Assembly: GCF_040939455.1 (NCBI RefSeq)
Contig: NC_134119.1
Span: forward strand, 8,854,501-8,918,500
Origin: Microcebus murinus
Taxonomy: Eukaryota; Chordata; Mammalia; Primates; Cheirogaleidae
Reading direction: 5' to 3'
Length of the DNA stretch: 64,000 nucleotides
Under the pieces are notes generated by a model. It was not told the origin of the DNA and did not search any database. It was given only the letters and a program-made list of their open reading frames with translations. Shown here one piece after another: positions 34,255 to 44,884 of the stretch (position 1 is its first letter; each line of letters starts with the position of its first letter). Position numbers and translations under genes: made by a program.

Positions 34255-34640
34255 CTTTTTTAATTTAACAGTTTATTTGAGCAAAGAACGATTCACAACT
34301 TGAGCAGACCCCAAACCAGAATAGGTTCAGGGAGACTCCAGCACCGCACATGGTTGAAGAAAATTTATGGACAGAGAGAGGAAAGGGATGGACAGACAAT
34401 GGAATTGAGGTAAGAAACAGCTGGATTGGGGACAGAGTAGCGTTTGCCTTATTTGAACACGATTGGAACAGTTGGCTGCCTTTGATCGGCTGAAACTCGG
34501 TGATTGACACAAGAGTAGGTTACAGCCTGTGAACACATCCGGTTAGGTTACAGTTCACTATGTACAGAGAGACCTTTAGGATGAACTGAAAACATGTAAG
34601 GAGGTATCTTTAGGCTAAACTTAGTTTAAAAATTCCCCCC
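34255..34640 (-). repeat. Ancient ERV-type LTR fragment, family uncertain
   Basis: 'tgcctttgatcggctgaaac', 'gtgattgacacaagagtagg', 'gttaggttacagttcactat' and 'cgatacctttag'-like 'ggtatctttaggctaaactt' are words of a mammalian ERV LTR. I cannot name the subfamily. Confidence 0.45.
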
Positions 34641-35670
34641 ATTTGGTCAACTTCTCAACTTTGAGAGATTGACCAAAATTTTATGCATTGCCATCACACC
34701 ATCACTATGGAAAATGTACTTATTTGGCCTCAAATCTCACTGGGAAATAGGAGCACAGTGGATTTTATGAGGTGAGAACAAAGACTTCAGGCTACATTTT
34801 TTTTTGTTGTTTTTGTACAGGGGACCTCCATGTGTTGGAAACGCTTGTTTTTCAGGAGAAAAACAAAACCTCTGTCTTTTCACTCATCTCAATTTCTGGT
34901 GTCTGTGGATATTTTCATTGCTTGCAATTGTTGGAACTTTAAGAATTCCTTTAAGCTAGCTCAGCAATGTGGACAATTGATTATAAAGATACAGGGGAAT
35001 TTCAGAACCCATAGAGGATATGTATAATCAGACCTTAGAAGGGACCAGAAAAGCTTTCTTGTATCAAGTGACATTATTTTCTTGTTTTCTTAGATGTATC
35101 TTTCATTTGTTTCTCCCCCTCCAGAGAATAACTTTCACTCTTTTCATCCAGCCAGTCCTGGAGGTACATACTGCTCATGTGTCAATGGGAATGTTCTATG
35201 AGAGAATGTGATGGAACACGTTGTTGGAGACAGGACTCAACCCATGTGTTCACTCCACTATAACAGTGCCACAAAGCCAGACTGTCCACTCTATGATAGC
35301 ATGTACTTTCTTCTTCTGTTTGTGCCGAACTCCTAAAACCTAGAATCATGCCTGGCACACAGTGGCGCTCAGCATCTCTCTTCTCTCTTTACGCACCCAC
35401 TTTTGGTGACCTCGTCTAGGCTGGTGACTTTCAATACCCCTATATTCCACTGACACCAAAATGTCATCCCCAGGATGAAACCGGCCCTTGAACTGCATTT
35501 GATACCTTCACCATGAAGGTATCATGAAGGTTACATGAAGGCATCTAGATTTTGGACATCTAAACTCAACTTGTCTAAACCAAGCTCTTTCCCCCAAATG
35601 TCTGTTCTTTACCTTCCGGGATGAGTCTTCTCCTTCTCAGTAAACGTTTCCCTCATTCTTCTAGGAACAA
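34641..35670. other. Mostly unique; L2 fragment at about 35290-35375
   Basis: 35290-35375 ('cctagaatcatgcctggcac', 'acagtggcgctcagcatct') is a sense L2 3' end. The rest is unassigned, with no gene. Confidence 0.45.
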
Positions 35671-36569
35671 CTGGATAATTGTATGGAAAATAGGATGAAC
35701 CTTGACCTTTACCTCACACCATACACAAAACTAATTTGCAATGAATCATTAAACTTCAGAGCAAATAAAAACCACAATTCTATTGCTGCATCACCACTGG
35801 AACGGCTAAAATTAAACAACACCAAGCACTGATGAGAGTGTAGAACAACTTGAGCTCTCAAACTAACTAATGTTGGTAACTTAAAATTGTACAACCACAT
35901 TGGAGAACTTTTTGGCCATTTCTAATAAAGATTATATATATATATTTGTTTAGCATATGATTCAGCAATTCCACTTGTATTTACCTAAGGTAAATTTCCT
36001 AGGTTTCTTTGAATCCCCTGAAATTATATATAGAATTTTCTGGCATGTGCATTTTACTTCAGAAAATAGTCTTTGTTTTCCTTAGATTCTCAAGATATTC
36101 ACGACCCCAAAAGAAACATGAAACACTGTGTTAGCTATAGCTTTCCTTCTTTCTATGACAATAATTATTGGGACTAACTTTAGGGGTACCTGATAACATT
36201 TAAAGTGGAAATTTACAGTCGATACTGGGAAATCACAACAAAACAATTGTCCACATGTGAGGAGGATGTTACTACTGTATATCATTAATAAAATTGAAAT
36301 TGGTGAGGGCTTTGTACATACCTTAGTTTTATTAATGACATTTTGATTAATTTATACTAAAAATCATGAATATGTTGAAAGATATAGCCACAAGGATGTT
36401 CATTACAGTGTTATTTATGGTAATGAAAAACTGAAACCACTTAAACGTTCAACGATAATGAATTAGCTGAAAAAGTTAAGGTATATCAATGTAATTGTAC
36501 ATTCTGATATCTTTCCAAATGGTTTTGAAAAATATTAGTGACGTGCAAAAATATATCATCCTATATCAG

Positions 36570-36770
36570 AAGACAGCACACTATGACCATTGCACAAATC
36601 CTGCCCATCACCTATTTTTGTTAATAGTTTTGTTGAAATACAGCCCTGCACATTCATTTCTTATATCTGATTTAGACCTCAGGCTGCAGAGTTGAGTAGT
36701 TAGGACAGAGCCCTTATGGCCATCACAGCCAAAAGTACTTTATCTGGTACTTTTCAGAAAAGGCTTGTCA
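36570..36770 (-). repeat. hAT-Charlie type element inside the old L1 (antisense)
   Basis: 'agcacactatgaccattgca', 'ttttgttgaaatacagccct', 'gcagagttgagtagttagga', 'tctggtacttttcagaaaag' match the antisense of the family at 22382. It splits the L1, so it may have inserted later or be an adjacent old copy. Confidence 0.55.
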
Positions 36771-36820
36771 ATGTACTGTATCATTAAGTAATAACATAAT
36801 ATGGTTTCATCTTGTAAGAT

Positions 36821-36835
36821 ACATACACACACATA

Positions 36836-36888
<53 letters not shown>
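36821..36888. repeat. (CA)n microsatellite
   Basis: A pure ACAC run from 36841 to about 36887 (roughly 23 units), preceded by an imperfect part with acatac and ccc interruptions. Confidence 0.95.
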
Positions 36889-36890
<2 letters not shown>

Positions 36891-37079
36891 AAAAGAGAGA
36901 GAACTCAAAGTAGATAGAGACACCAAAATGATAAGTGGTGGTTTATCTCAGGCCATAGAATAACCGATAATTTTTATTTTTGTCCTTTTGCTTTCCAGTA
37001 TTTTCCAGAATTTATACAATAACTATTCCATATACCATCACATACAAACTTTTTAAAATTTTTATAATACTATTTTCAA

Positions 37080-38200
37080 AAATCCCTATCTGTTTAGCCT
37101 TTAGCAGTTTCGCAGGTCTCCCAATCCCTTCTGGTGATTACAATGACAGCAGATGAGTCTCCAGTTATTTTGTTGAGTGGCTTGTGAAGCCACCAATTGC
37201 CCTGCAACCAGGTTCTATTCAGTGTTATACCTGGGAGGATATAAGCAACAGGAAAAGAAGAACAGGGCAAGAGTGCTTGGAGAAAATTAAGATTGCAGAC
37301 GTGACATTTCCTAGAAATCAGCCTGTCTTGGTTTCTCCCATAATTATTCACCATTTTGTTTACAAATGGGAAATAGCATTCTACTATTCAGTGTCTTCCA
37401 AGAGACTGAAGTTAATTTGAAATAATCCTCCAGCAAAAGCACCAATAAAAGCATCTGGAACGCCCTGTTGCCATACCCTCTGGCTACTGACACGACATTA
37501 TTGATACACAAATCAAAGTTGACTGCTCTGGTAACAGTGAGTCCCCTGGCAGCAAGAGCTTTCAACCGAGAAGGTGTTCCTTTCTGAAGACAGGACCAAC
37601 TTAATACACTATCTCATTGTAACAGGCTCAGTTAAGACATTAAAGGGATCCCAAACAGAAATTTCGAATCTTTTTTCCTTTTTTTTTTTTTTTGTTTTCC
37701 TTAGATGGAATGGGCCAACGCAGAATCACAATAAATAAATAAAAGAAGAAGAAATCCAAACTATGCTTAAGAATAGACTCATGAGACATAAAGGAGGCTA
37801 CAAATGTAATGTGATTTGAGGGCTGTCACAAGGTTTCACCTGTCAGAAACCTGTAGCAGGAAACTTACGCCTGCCTGACGTTTCCACCATTAGAGTCATT
37901 CTTTTGAGACACATCATTTCTTAAAAGGCTCTGCTCAAATATAGAATTATAGAACTTCTGGGTTTAAAGGGACCTTGGTGGTCATAAATCCATTCCTGCA
38001 CTGATATGTAAATCCACTCTTCATTATCCCCTCTAAAATGTTGCCTGGCTTTGGTGTGAACTCCTTCCACGATGGAGGACTTATTTCTTAAAAAAAAAAA
38101 AAAAAAAGCAACTGATTTCATGTTGAGTAGGCTCTAATTATATAAAAGTCTTCCTCGTGGTAAACTAAAATCTGCCTCCCTGTAATTTTGATTCTTTGAT
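37080..38200. other. Repeat-free tract; candidate conserved element 37090-37620
   Basis: No gene or repeat recognised. 37090-37620 ('tcccataattattcaccatt', 'gacacgacattattgataca') is conserved-looking, with homeobox-like words. A poly-T run is at 37679-37694 and a poly-A run at 38090-38107. Confidence 0.35.
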
Positions 38201-38209
38201 CAAAATTAT

Positions 38210-38419
38210 TTATACAAGCAAGTATTTATGATGCACCATTGCAGGCATTCTCGACATAGTGGCATTCCGGATAATCAAATTTCCTGCTCTCATGGAGCTT
38301 CCGTTCAGGGAGGGGGATGGGCAGCACACAAACAAAGTGATAAACAAACTAGGCTGTCTCAGGTAAGGTGAAGTGATAATGACAGGGGGACAGTGGGGAG
38401 GGCTATTTCAGATGTGGGG
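38210..38419 (-). repeat. L2-like LINE fragment (antisense)
   Basis: 'caagtatttatgatgcacca', 'tttcctgctctcatggagct', 'aacaaagtgataaacaaact' follow antisense L2 order. Confidence 0.65.
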
Positions 38420-38775
38420 TGTTATGGGTTGAATTATGTCCACCCCCACCAAATATGTCTAAAGTCCTAACCCTCAGTACTGTGCATGTGACCTTATTTG
38501 GAAATAGGGTCTTTGTGGGTATAATCAAGATAAAATGATGTCATTAGGGTGGGTCCTAATCAAGTATGTCTTTATAAAAAGAGAAGAACAGATATGCACA
38601 GAGGGAAGATAATGTGAAGAGACACCGAGAACAACGTCATGACGAGGACAGAGATTGGAATGATGTGGCTACAAGCCAAGAAATGTCAAGGATCGCCGCA
38701 ACATCAGAGGGTAAGAGAAAGGCATGGAACAGATACTCCCCTGGATCCTTCAGAGGGAGCATTTTAGCCCATTTG
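38420..38775 (+). repeat. MLT1-class (MaLR) LTR, 3' truncated
   Basis: Begins 'tgttatgggttgaattatgt', then 'gtgaccttatttggaaatag', 'taatcaagataaaatgatgt', 'tcaaggatcgccgcaacatc', 'ccttcagagggagcatttt'. The usual LTR end is missing. A 61-80 codon frame on each strand is accidental. Confidence 0.75.
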
Positions 38776-40190
38776 GAAGCTCTAACTCGTTTGCAGTAAA
38801 GACACTTTGCAGATAAGTAAAGGCAGCCGCTGTATGCTGCTCCATCTCCAATGCCCCTCCCCCATCTTCTCTTCTTCAAGCCAGTTCCTTGTGTGCAATT
38901 TGGTTTAATAAATATTTATTGCAGACCTAGCAGGAAGCCACGAAAGTAGAACACCTCCATGTGCTCCAACATGATAGCACACATTTGCTAGATTAGCTAG
39001 TTCATTAGTTCCCAACCTCTTGTTCTGTCCCATGAGGCTCAGATCCAATCCCCACCCTTCCTTCATGTGGGAGGCATGGGGACAGATTCGAGCACTGCCC
39101 CTTCCCACAGCGGACGTTTTGTTCTGCCTTCTTAGCAGATGAAAATCACTAAGTTGACTGGTAACTCAAAGAGACCCAAATACTCAAGAAATTTTGAGAT
39201 TGGGAAGAAAAAAGATTCTAGGATTTATTCAGTGAATACCTTTAGCCTACCTTACATGCTGGACTTATTGTGGCAAGGCCTCAAATGTATCAAACCAGAT
39301 GAAATTGCCAATATTTGACCAGTTGAAATTGATGATCAATAAAGTTGGCACAAAGCATATCTCTAGCTGTGCTATTTAGAATTTACAATGTTGTCGTCTT
39401 TTCAATTTTCCAATAATTTGGTTTTGTTATTGTTTATTTTTCTCACAGAAGTAAACCATATGTTTTCTTCATAGAAACTGTGAAACCGATTGATGTGAAT
39501 TTCAACAGGGAGATAGCATACCTAAGGCAGGTAGAAACATCCATCTAGATTTGGGAAAGGGCTTTGTTAGCCAAAGGACTATTCTGTGTTGCTTTAGAAT
39601 TTTTGTTCTGGGTGTCTGAACCTCAAAAGTGGGCCTAGTAGAAGTTCCGAACCCATTTTAAATGAAGACCAATTAGAAGCCATGGTAAAAGCTACCCCTC
39701 AAACAGCAATGTGAGGCCTTGCAGCGACTTAAGAGTCCCTGCTAAGACAAACTCTCAGAACCTGGGTACAGCAGGGAAGGTAAAATAGTGAACAGGGTAT
39801 ATACCACACCCATGCACAGGACAGCAAATGCTAAGGTGGCTGGAGCGATATTTATTGCTGAAGATTCAAAACAGCAGAGACACATTTTGGGAGGAGATTA
39901 TATAACCTGTGACAATAAATGGGTACTGGCTGACAACTGAAAGAGATCTGGACAATGGCTGGAATTTGGGGAGGCTCCCTAGCACATTAGGAAGCCGTCA
40001 TTATGATTAGAGAATGTTCTGGCACCCACATGGTGGTCTGCAGAAGGCATAATGCAACACTCCTTTTAAAAACTGTGTGAAAAAAACAATAGCAGAACCA
40101 TCTTGTCACAAAATTGTTCCAAGCTTGATTTGTGAGCAGTTCTGTGGCTGCATGCTGCTTTGGTGGATTCCTGGTCACCTCACTGTCATT
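38776..40190. other. Mostly unique non-coding sequence
   Basis: A short antisense L2 piece is at about 38900-38945 ('taataaatatttattgcaga'). Nothing else is recognised, and no gene. Confidence 0.4.
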
Positions 40191-40197
40191 AGAAATA

Positions 40198-40279
40198 TGA
40201 AGGTTATCCAGAAAGTATCCAGCCATGTAATATGAAAATTACATATTAATAATGGCTGGATACTTTCCGGACAGCCTCG
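40198..40279. mobile_element. 82-bp mariner-type miniature element with TA target site
   Basis: It consists almost wholly of two inverted repeats of about 28 bp: left 'aggttatccagaaagtatcc', right the complement of 'aggctgtccggaaagtatcc', joined by a short AT-rich loop. TA dinucleotides flank it (40196-40197, 40280-40281), as expected for Tc1/mariner insertion. The ends resemble mariner elements of the Hsmar2 kind, as far as I recall. Confidence 0.8.
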
Positions 40280-40293
40280 TATACTGCTAGAAT

Positions 40294-40616
40294 CAGGGTC
40301 AGCAAACTATGGCCCATGGGCCAATTCCAATGACCATCTATTTCTGTACAGTTCATGAGTTAAGAATGTTTTATAAATTTTAAGTAGTTGAAAAAATCAA
40401 AAGAACGATATTTTTGACATGCGAACATTATATAAAATTCCAATTTCAGTCCATAAAGTTTATCAAAATGCATCAACACTAATTCATGTACATAGTGTCT
40501 ACGGCTGTGTTCGCACAAAGACCGAATTGAGTAGTTGTGACAGAGACCATATGGTCTGAAAAGCCTAAAAAATTTACTATTTGGCTCTGTACAGAAAAAG
40601 TGTGCCACTCCCCTGT
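40294..40616 (-). repeat. hAT-Charlie type element with 8-bp target duplication (antisense)
   Basis: 323 bp from 'cagggtcagcaaactatggc' to 'gtgtgccactcccctgt'. Flanking octamers 'gctagaat' (40286-40293) and 'gctagagt' (40617-40624) differ by one base and are the expected 8-bp hAT duplication. It lies 14 bp from the mariner miniature element. Confidence 0.8.
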
Positions 40617-40624
40617 GCTAGAGT

Positions 40625-42980
40625 GTCATTCCCTTTGCTTAAAAAGAGAAAGTGAGGTCTTCATCAGCCTTCAAGAAGAGGCTATGCCTGTTTTGTGCCT
40701 GCTTGTTAGCAAATACCAAAATTTGGCCTTAGACTTGCTTTCTTTAGAACCTGGTTGTGAATTACTGGAGCAGTCAAAGAGCTGGCACCTTTCTTTAACT
40801 GTTGGGAGTTAATGATATTGGCCAAAAAGAAACTAATGATTGGGTAAAGCCCAATTATTATAGGATTATTTTGCTGCAGATACCCTGGCAGGGGTAGAAA
40901 TGGTAGCTGGAGCAAAATCTCATCAGCAAGTTAGTCCCCGGTTTCAGACTTTTCCTAAGACCTAGTTGCTTTACTGCCCTTTGCACTCCATGAAACACTG
41001 AGTATCTTTAAAATAAATCTCTTAGGTTTTGCTAAGCCATGTCCAGCAAATTTTTATCACTTGGAACCAAATAGAGTCCTTATTTATACACTCCTGATGA
41101 TCAACAGAAGGGGATAAAGACACAAAAGTTGCAGTCATTCATTTTATGGAGCCATAAGACCTCCCTGAATTATTTAGTTAACTGTCCACCAGCAGTTATA
41201 GCCTGGTACCTCTCACGCTTTCCCCAGATATCTTAGTTATTAAGGTGATGCTTTATAATCTTTGCATTGGGCAACAACACAGCAAAAATAGTGATACTTT
41301 TTAGGTAATACAGGGAAGTATGTAGTGTGTTGATGGGTAATAAGTAACACACACTATATCTCTTTTTAAGAGAGGACATCACAAACCTAAGACAACCTAA
41401 ACGCCTCATCTCTCATTCATCCATTATTCACAGATAGTACCAAAGATTCAGCAGGTGATCAAACAGACCTTCCAAAGACATAACTAGGGTCAGTGCCAAC
41501 ACCTGCGAAGATATCAGTGCTTCCCTCTGCCTGCTGTGCGTCATTCTCTCTGTAGCATTTGCCTTCCTTGCTAAGGGAAGCTGTCCCCCAAGTCATCTTC
41601 ACTGGCATTTCCCCCAGTCTCACTGTTAGGTGACAATGCCAGTAACTGAAGATGTGCAGGGAAGACAGCAGGAGTATGCTCTTTGCAATGACATGCCAGA
41701 TCAATAAACACCTTCATGCAAGCCTGTCCCAGTTAAATGTCCCAGATAAATGGGTCCCTGTTTTAATTATTAAACAAGAATTGGCACTAGTCAGCAGGTA
41801 GGCACTTTACAAGACAAAAAGTATTTCCAATACTAAATTGAATGGAGTGTAACTTTCTCCTGACTCAATCACCTCCATCATCCGACTTATCAACAAATGG
41901 AAACAGTCTGCTAACCAACTGATGTGTCGACTTTTAGGGTCACCGCCATGGAAAAAAACATTTGTGAATTTTCCACTGATACATCATTTTGGTATTTTCT
42001 GACTTCCAGCATCCTTTATCTTTTGATGAACTCCATGGCTCGTCTTGGTAAGAGCACCAATGAGCCCGGGGAATTCTTTTTGCAGCCTTCTCTAGTGGTG
42101 GGAGCACATTGGTTTCAAAAGGCTGTGCTACATAGAGCACTCACTTTTCCTGCACTAATACTAATAAATCCAGGAGAGAGTGCTTCCCGAAATGGATGGA
42201 CCTGGGCTTGCCTCAGTATAATGGGGCTTTTATGCTGACATGCTCCATTAGGGACCACCACACACATCTTCCTCAATAAACAAGCTTACTGCCCAAGTAA
42301 TAAAGTCATTTATGGAGAGAAGTCAGCCAAAAGACCAGGACTTACGAGAGGTTCTCAGAGAAGAATCACACCGAGTTAGGTTAAAAGAGAATCCCGTAGA
42401 TTCAAATCAAAAGACTATCTTTCAACTGAAAGCTGGTTCCCCTGGCAGGGAGCCTGCTTCCTCCGAGCCCATTACCATGCCTTTTCTTTAGGGGTCCAGA
42501 GGGAAAAGCTCATCTGTACGGTCCCAAATAAGGAGAGAGAATTTGGTGACTTTAAAGCCAATTAAATTCTTTTGAATATTAGAGTTTTCTCTTTTCCAAA
42601 ACATAAGAATTTCTGATCAAGCAAGAACTTTTCCACTTTTAATTAGCCCCTTGTGTTCTGAGAAGAAAAGCAAGGGTGAAAGTTATCTTTAAAAAGTCAC
42701 TGTTACAAGGATTTTAAATTATTTAGCTCTACTGATTATTAAAGGGAGATGTCACAAAGAAGTGGGTGTTTCCTTTTCTCCTGTCCCCAGGTCTTCTGTG
42801 GTGGGAGTAACTCTACGACTCATCAAGGACCAAGCGAGCAAACCCAGGAGATACAGGATGGATGCTGGCAAAGGGGAGACGTGAGATGAAAGACAGAGCT
42901 TCCTGGAAGAGGAAGACATTGGAAGTGCCTAACATGCTTTGCTGATCCTCACAATGTAGCAGCTGCCTTGAAAGGGAATC
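40625..42980. other. Long repeat-free tract, candidate conserved non-coding DNA
   Basis: About 2.3 kb without a recognisable repeat. A 104-codon plus frame starting near 41924 passes a good start context ('ccgccatgg' at 41943) but shows no family resemblance, and an opposing frame covers the same bases. 42240-42750 ('caataaacaagcttactgcc', 'taataaagtcatttatggag', 'aattagccccttgtgttctg') is the most conserved-looking part. Confidence 0.35.
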
Positions 42981-42997
42981 GATCCATGCTAGTCATC

Positions 42998-43105
42998 ATT
43001 GCTCTGTGTGTGTGTGCATGCACATGTGTATAGGGTATGGGACATACAGAGATGTGTGTTCGTGTGCGTGCATAAGTGAATGTATATATGTATATGTGTC
43101 TCCCT
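42998..43105. repeat. Imperfect TG/TATG microsatellite
   Basis: A short (TG)n followed by degenerate tgcg/tatatg units. Confidence 0.75.
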
Positions 43106-43329
43106 TTGTACTTAGATATCTAAATGAGATTGTAATGGGCCCTGTGCTCTTTTCTCCCCAATTGTATACTTTTTTCCTCTTTTATTAAGATACTACATAC
43201 ATATAAGTGAAAAAAACCAGAACTCCAGGCATATAGCCTAATGAATTTTTTACATATGTCTATGCCTGGATAATCACAACTCAGATCATGATAGAAAACT
43301 CCCAGGACCTTAGGTCTGAACCCAAGTCA

Positions 43330-43880
43330 GTCATCTCATAGCAGTTCTTTGGTCCGCATCCCAGGGAGAGAGGTCTACTAAGGTCAGGGCCAACCAAACT
43401 CTAACCAGAGGCAGGGATGAGGCTGGGGGTGGTGGGGTGTCCTCAACCACACACCACAAATGCCTGGTGCAGTTATAAATAGCCCTGTGGAGGTGGAACC
43501 TTCCCAAGGGAGCCAATCCTGGAGGATGACGGCCCAACAGCCAATCCCAGCCCTTGACAAGAGGAGGCCCCTCCCACAGCAGAGTCAAAGACACCAATCA
43601 TGCCCTTTCCCAGCCTCCTTTGCAGCCAGTCCATGTGACTGCTTCCCAGCCAATAGGAACCATTGGCCTATCTACCAGGGCCTTCTAGGAAAGAGCTTCC
43701 CTTCAGCACAAAAATAGAAGAGAGTAGAGTGAGAAAGTTCTATCTCTTCTTTTGCCAGGCACATTCAGGCAAGAGTCTTGGAGCGGGGGCAACTGTCCAT
43801 GAGGGAAGACGATACCAATACACCAAGGAGGCCAGTGGGTTGGAGGCTGAGCCCTTGGTGACATGGTTGAATCTCCAAAC
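43330..43880. promoter_or_regulatory. CCAAT-rich block with a TATA-like box; unresolved, possibly LTR-derived
   Basis: Four plus-strand CCAAT pentamers (43513, 43541, 43594, 43650) and one on the minus strand (43662-43666) lie within 154 bp. A TATA-like 'tataaata' is at 43474-43481, reading tatttata on the minus strand. Seen from the minus strand, the CCAAT boxes lie upstream of the TATA-like box, as in a promoter. The surrounding wording ('cagccagtccatgtgactg', 'ccaataggaaccattgg') is also like an old MaLR/ERV-type LTR, so it may be repeat-derived. Confidence 0.35.
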
Positions 43881-43883
43881 CGG

Positions 43884-44066
43884 AGGTTAGCAAGCTTGAG
43901 TTGTGAAGGGTCAGATAGTAAATATTTAGGCACCCTGGGCCATGTATGGTCTCTATTGAGGCTGCTGCTTGCTATTTAGCAACCTTTCTTAATGTTCGGG
44001 CTATAGAAAGAACAGAGAGAGCAGAGTATATTTGACCCATTGGCCAAAGTTTGCTGACCCCTTCTC
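43884..44066 (+). repeat. hAT-Charlie type element, short copy
   Basis: 'ggttagcaagcttgagttgt', 'gggtcagatagtaaatattt', 'ccatgtatggtctctattga' and the end 'ggccaaagtttgctgacccc' match the family at 22382. Confidence 0.7.
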
Positions 44067-44419
44067 TAGACCAATGCAGCAACCACATATCTCCAGAGTT
44101 CTTGTTAAGTATAATGATTTAAAACAAAAACAAAAACTATTTTGTAAGCTACTCTAAGTCAGAGAGTCTGTTACTTGCAGCTAAAAGATTCCCCAAGGAT
44201 ATTGTAGTACATCTGCTTTCTTAGACTTATTCCATATCTTAAGGAAATAATATTGAAGGAAGTATTTGAGAGGTCCAGAGGAAATGTAGGACTTCTTTCT
44301 CAAAATGCAGTGTCTGCTACTGCTTTGGGGGGACAGGAATGGGTGGAGGGACAGAAGGCTGTGGAGAGTAAGGGCAGATAGCTGGGAGTGGAGAGCTCTT
44401 TAAGAAACAATGGTGATAT
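44067..44419. other. Unique non-coding sequence
   Basis: Nothing recognised. Confidence 0.35.
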
Positions 44420-44757
44420 AGCATCTCTTGTATTTTCCTGGATAGAGCTGGAACCCATTCTACTAAGTGAAGTATCTCAAGAATGGAAAAACAAGCACCA
44501 CATGTACTCACCAGCAAATTGGTATTTACGGATCAACACCTCAGTGGACATATAGGAATAACATTTATCGGGTGTTGGGCAGGTGGGAGGGGTAGGAGGG
44601 GATGGGTATATACAAACATAATGAGTGAGATGTGCAATGTCTGGGGGATGGTCATGCTTGAAGCTCTGACTCGAGGGGGGAGGGGGTCATGGGCAATATA
44701 CGTAACCTTAACATTTGTACCCCCATAATGTGCTGAAATAAAAAAAATAAAAATAAA
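44420..44757 (+). mobile_element. Lemur-type L1 3' fragment
   Basis: The end of the L1 second ORF ('ctggatagagctggaaccca', 'agaatggaaaaacaagcacc', 'atgtactcaccagcaaattg') and the lemur-type 3' UTR ('ggtcatgcttgaagctctga', 'aacatttgtacccccataat'), then a polyadenylation-like 'aaataaa' and an A-rich tail. 5'-truncated, about 340 bp. Clear target duplications were not found. No intact coding capacity. Confidence 0.85.
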
Positions 44758-44884
44758 ATAAAAATGCTAAGGAGAAAAGATATTCTAAAAACTCTTAAAG
44801 CACAGCCCAAATAGCAAGATTTTCCCACCTAAAAAATTCAAATGGTTTACAGCCTGCATCTTTCCGTCCTTTTAATGCTATCAG

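Larger units (their letters stand above)
35675..37065 (+). repeat. Old L1 (L1M-type) 3' region, interrupted
   Basis: 'gacctttacctcacaccata' and 'ccacattggagaactttttg' (end of ORF2 and 3' region), then 'aggatgttcattacagtgtt', then after a hAT insertion the tail 'gtggtttatctcaggccata' and 'ttccagaatttatacaataa'. The interrupting hAT copy is 36570-36770, and a (CA)n run sits in the tail. Confidence 0.65.

Noticed and set aside
41924..42238. 104-codon frame with a good start context at 41943
   Set aside because: No family resemblance, no splice or promoter context, and an opposing frame covers the same bases. Kept as unassigned unique sequence.
43840..44070. Possible gene start downstream of the CCAAT cluster
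   Set aside because: The sequence immediately following is a hAT copy; there is no coding frame of note.
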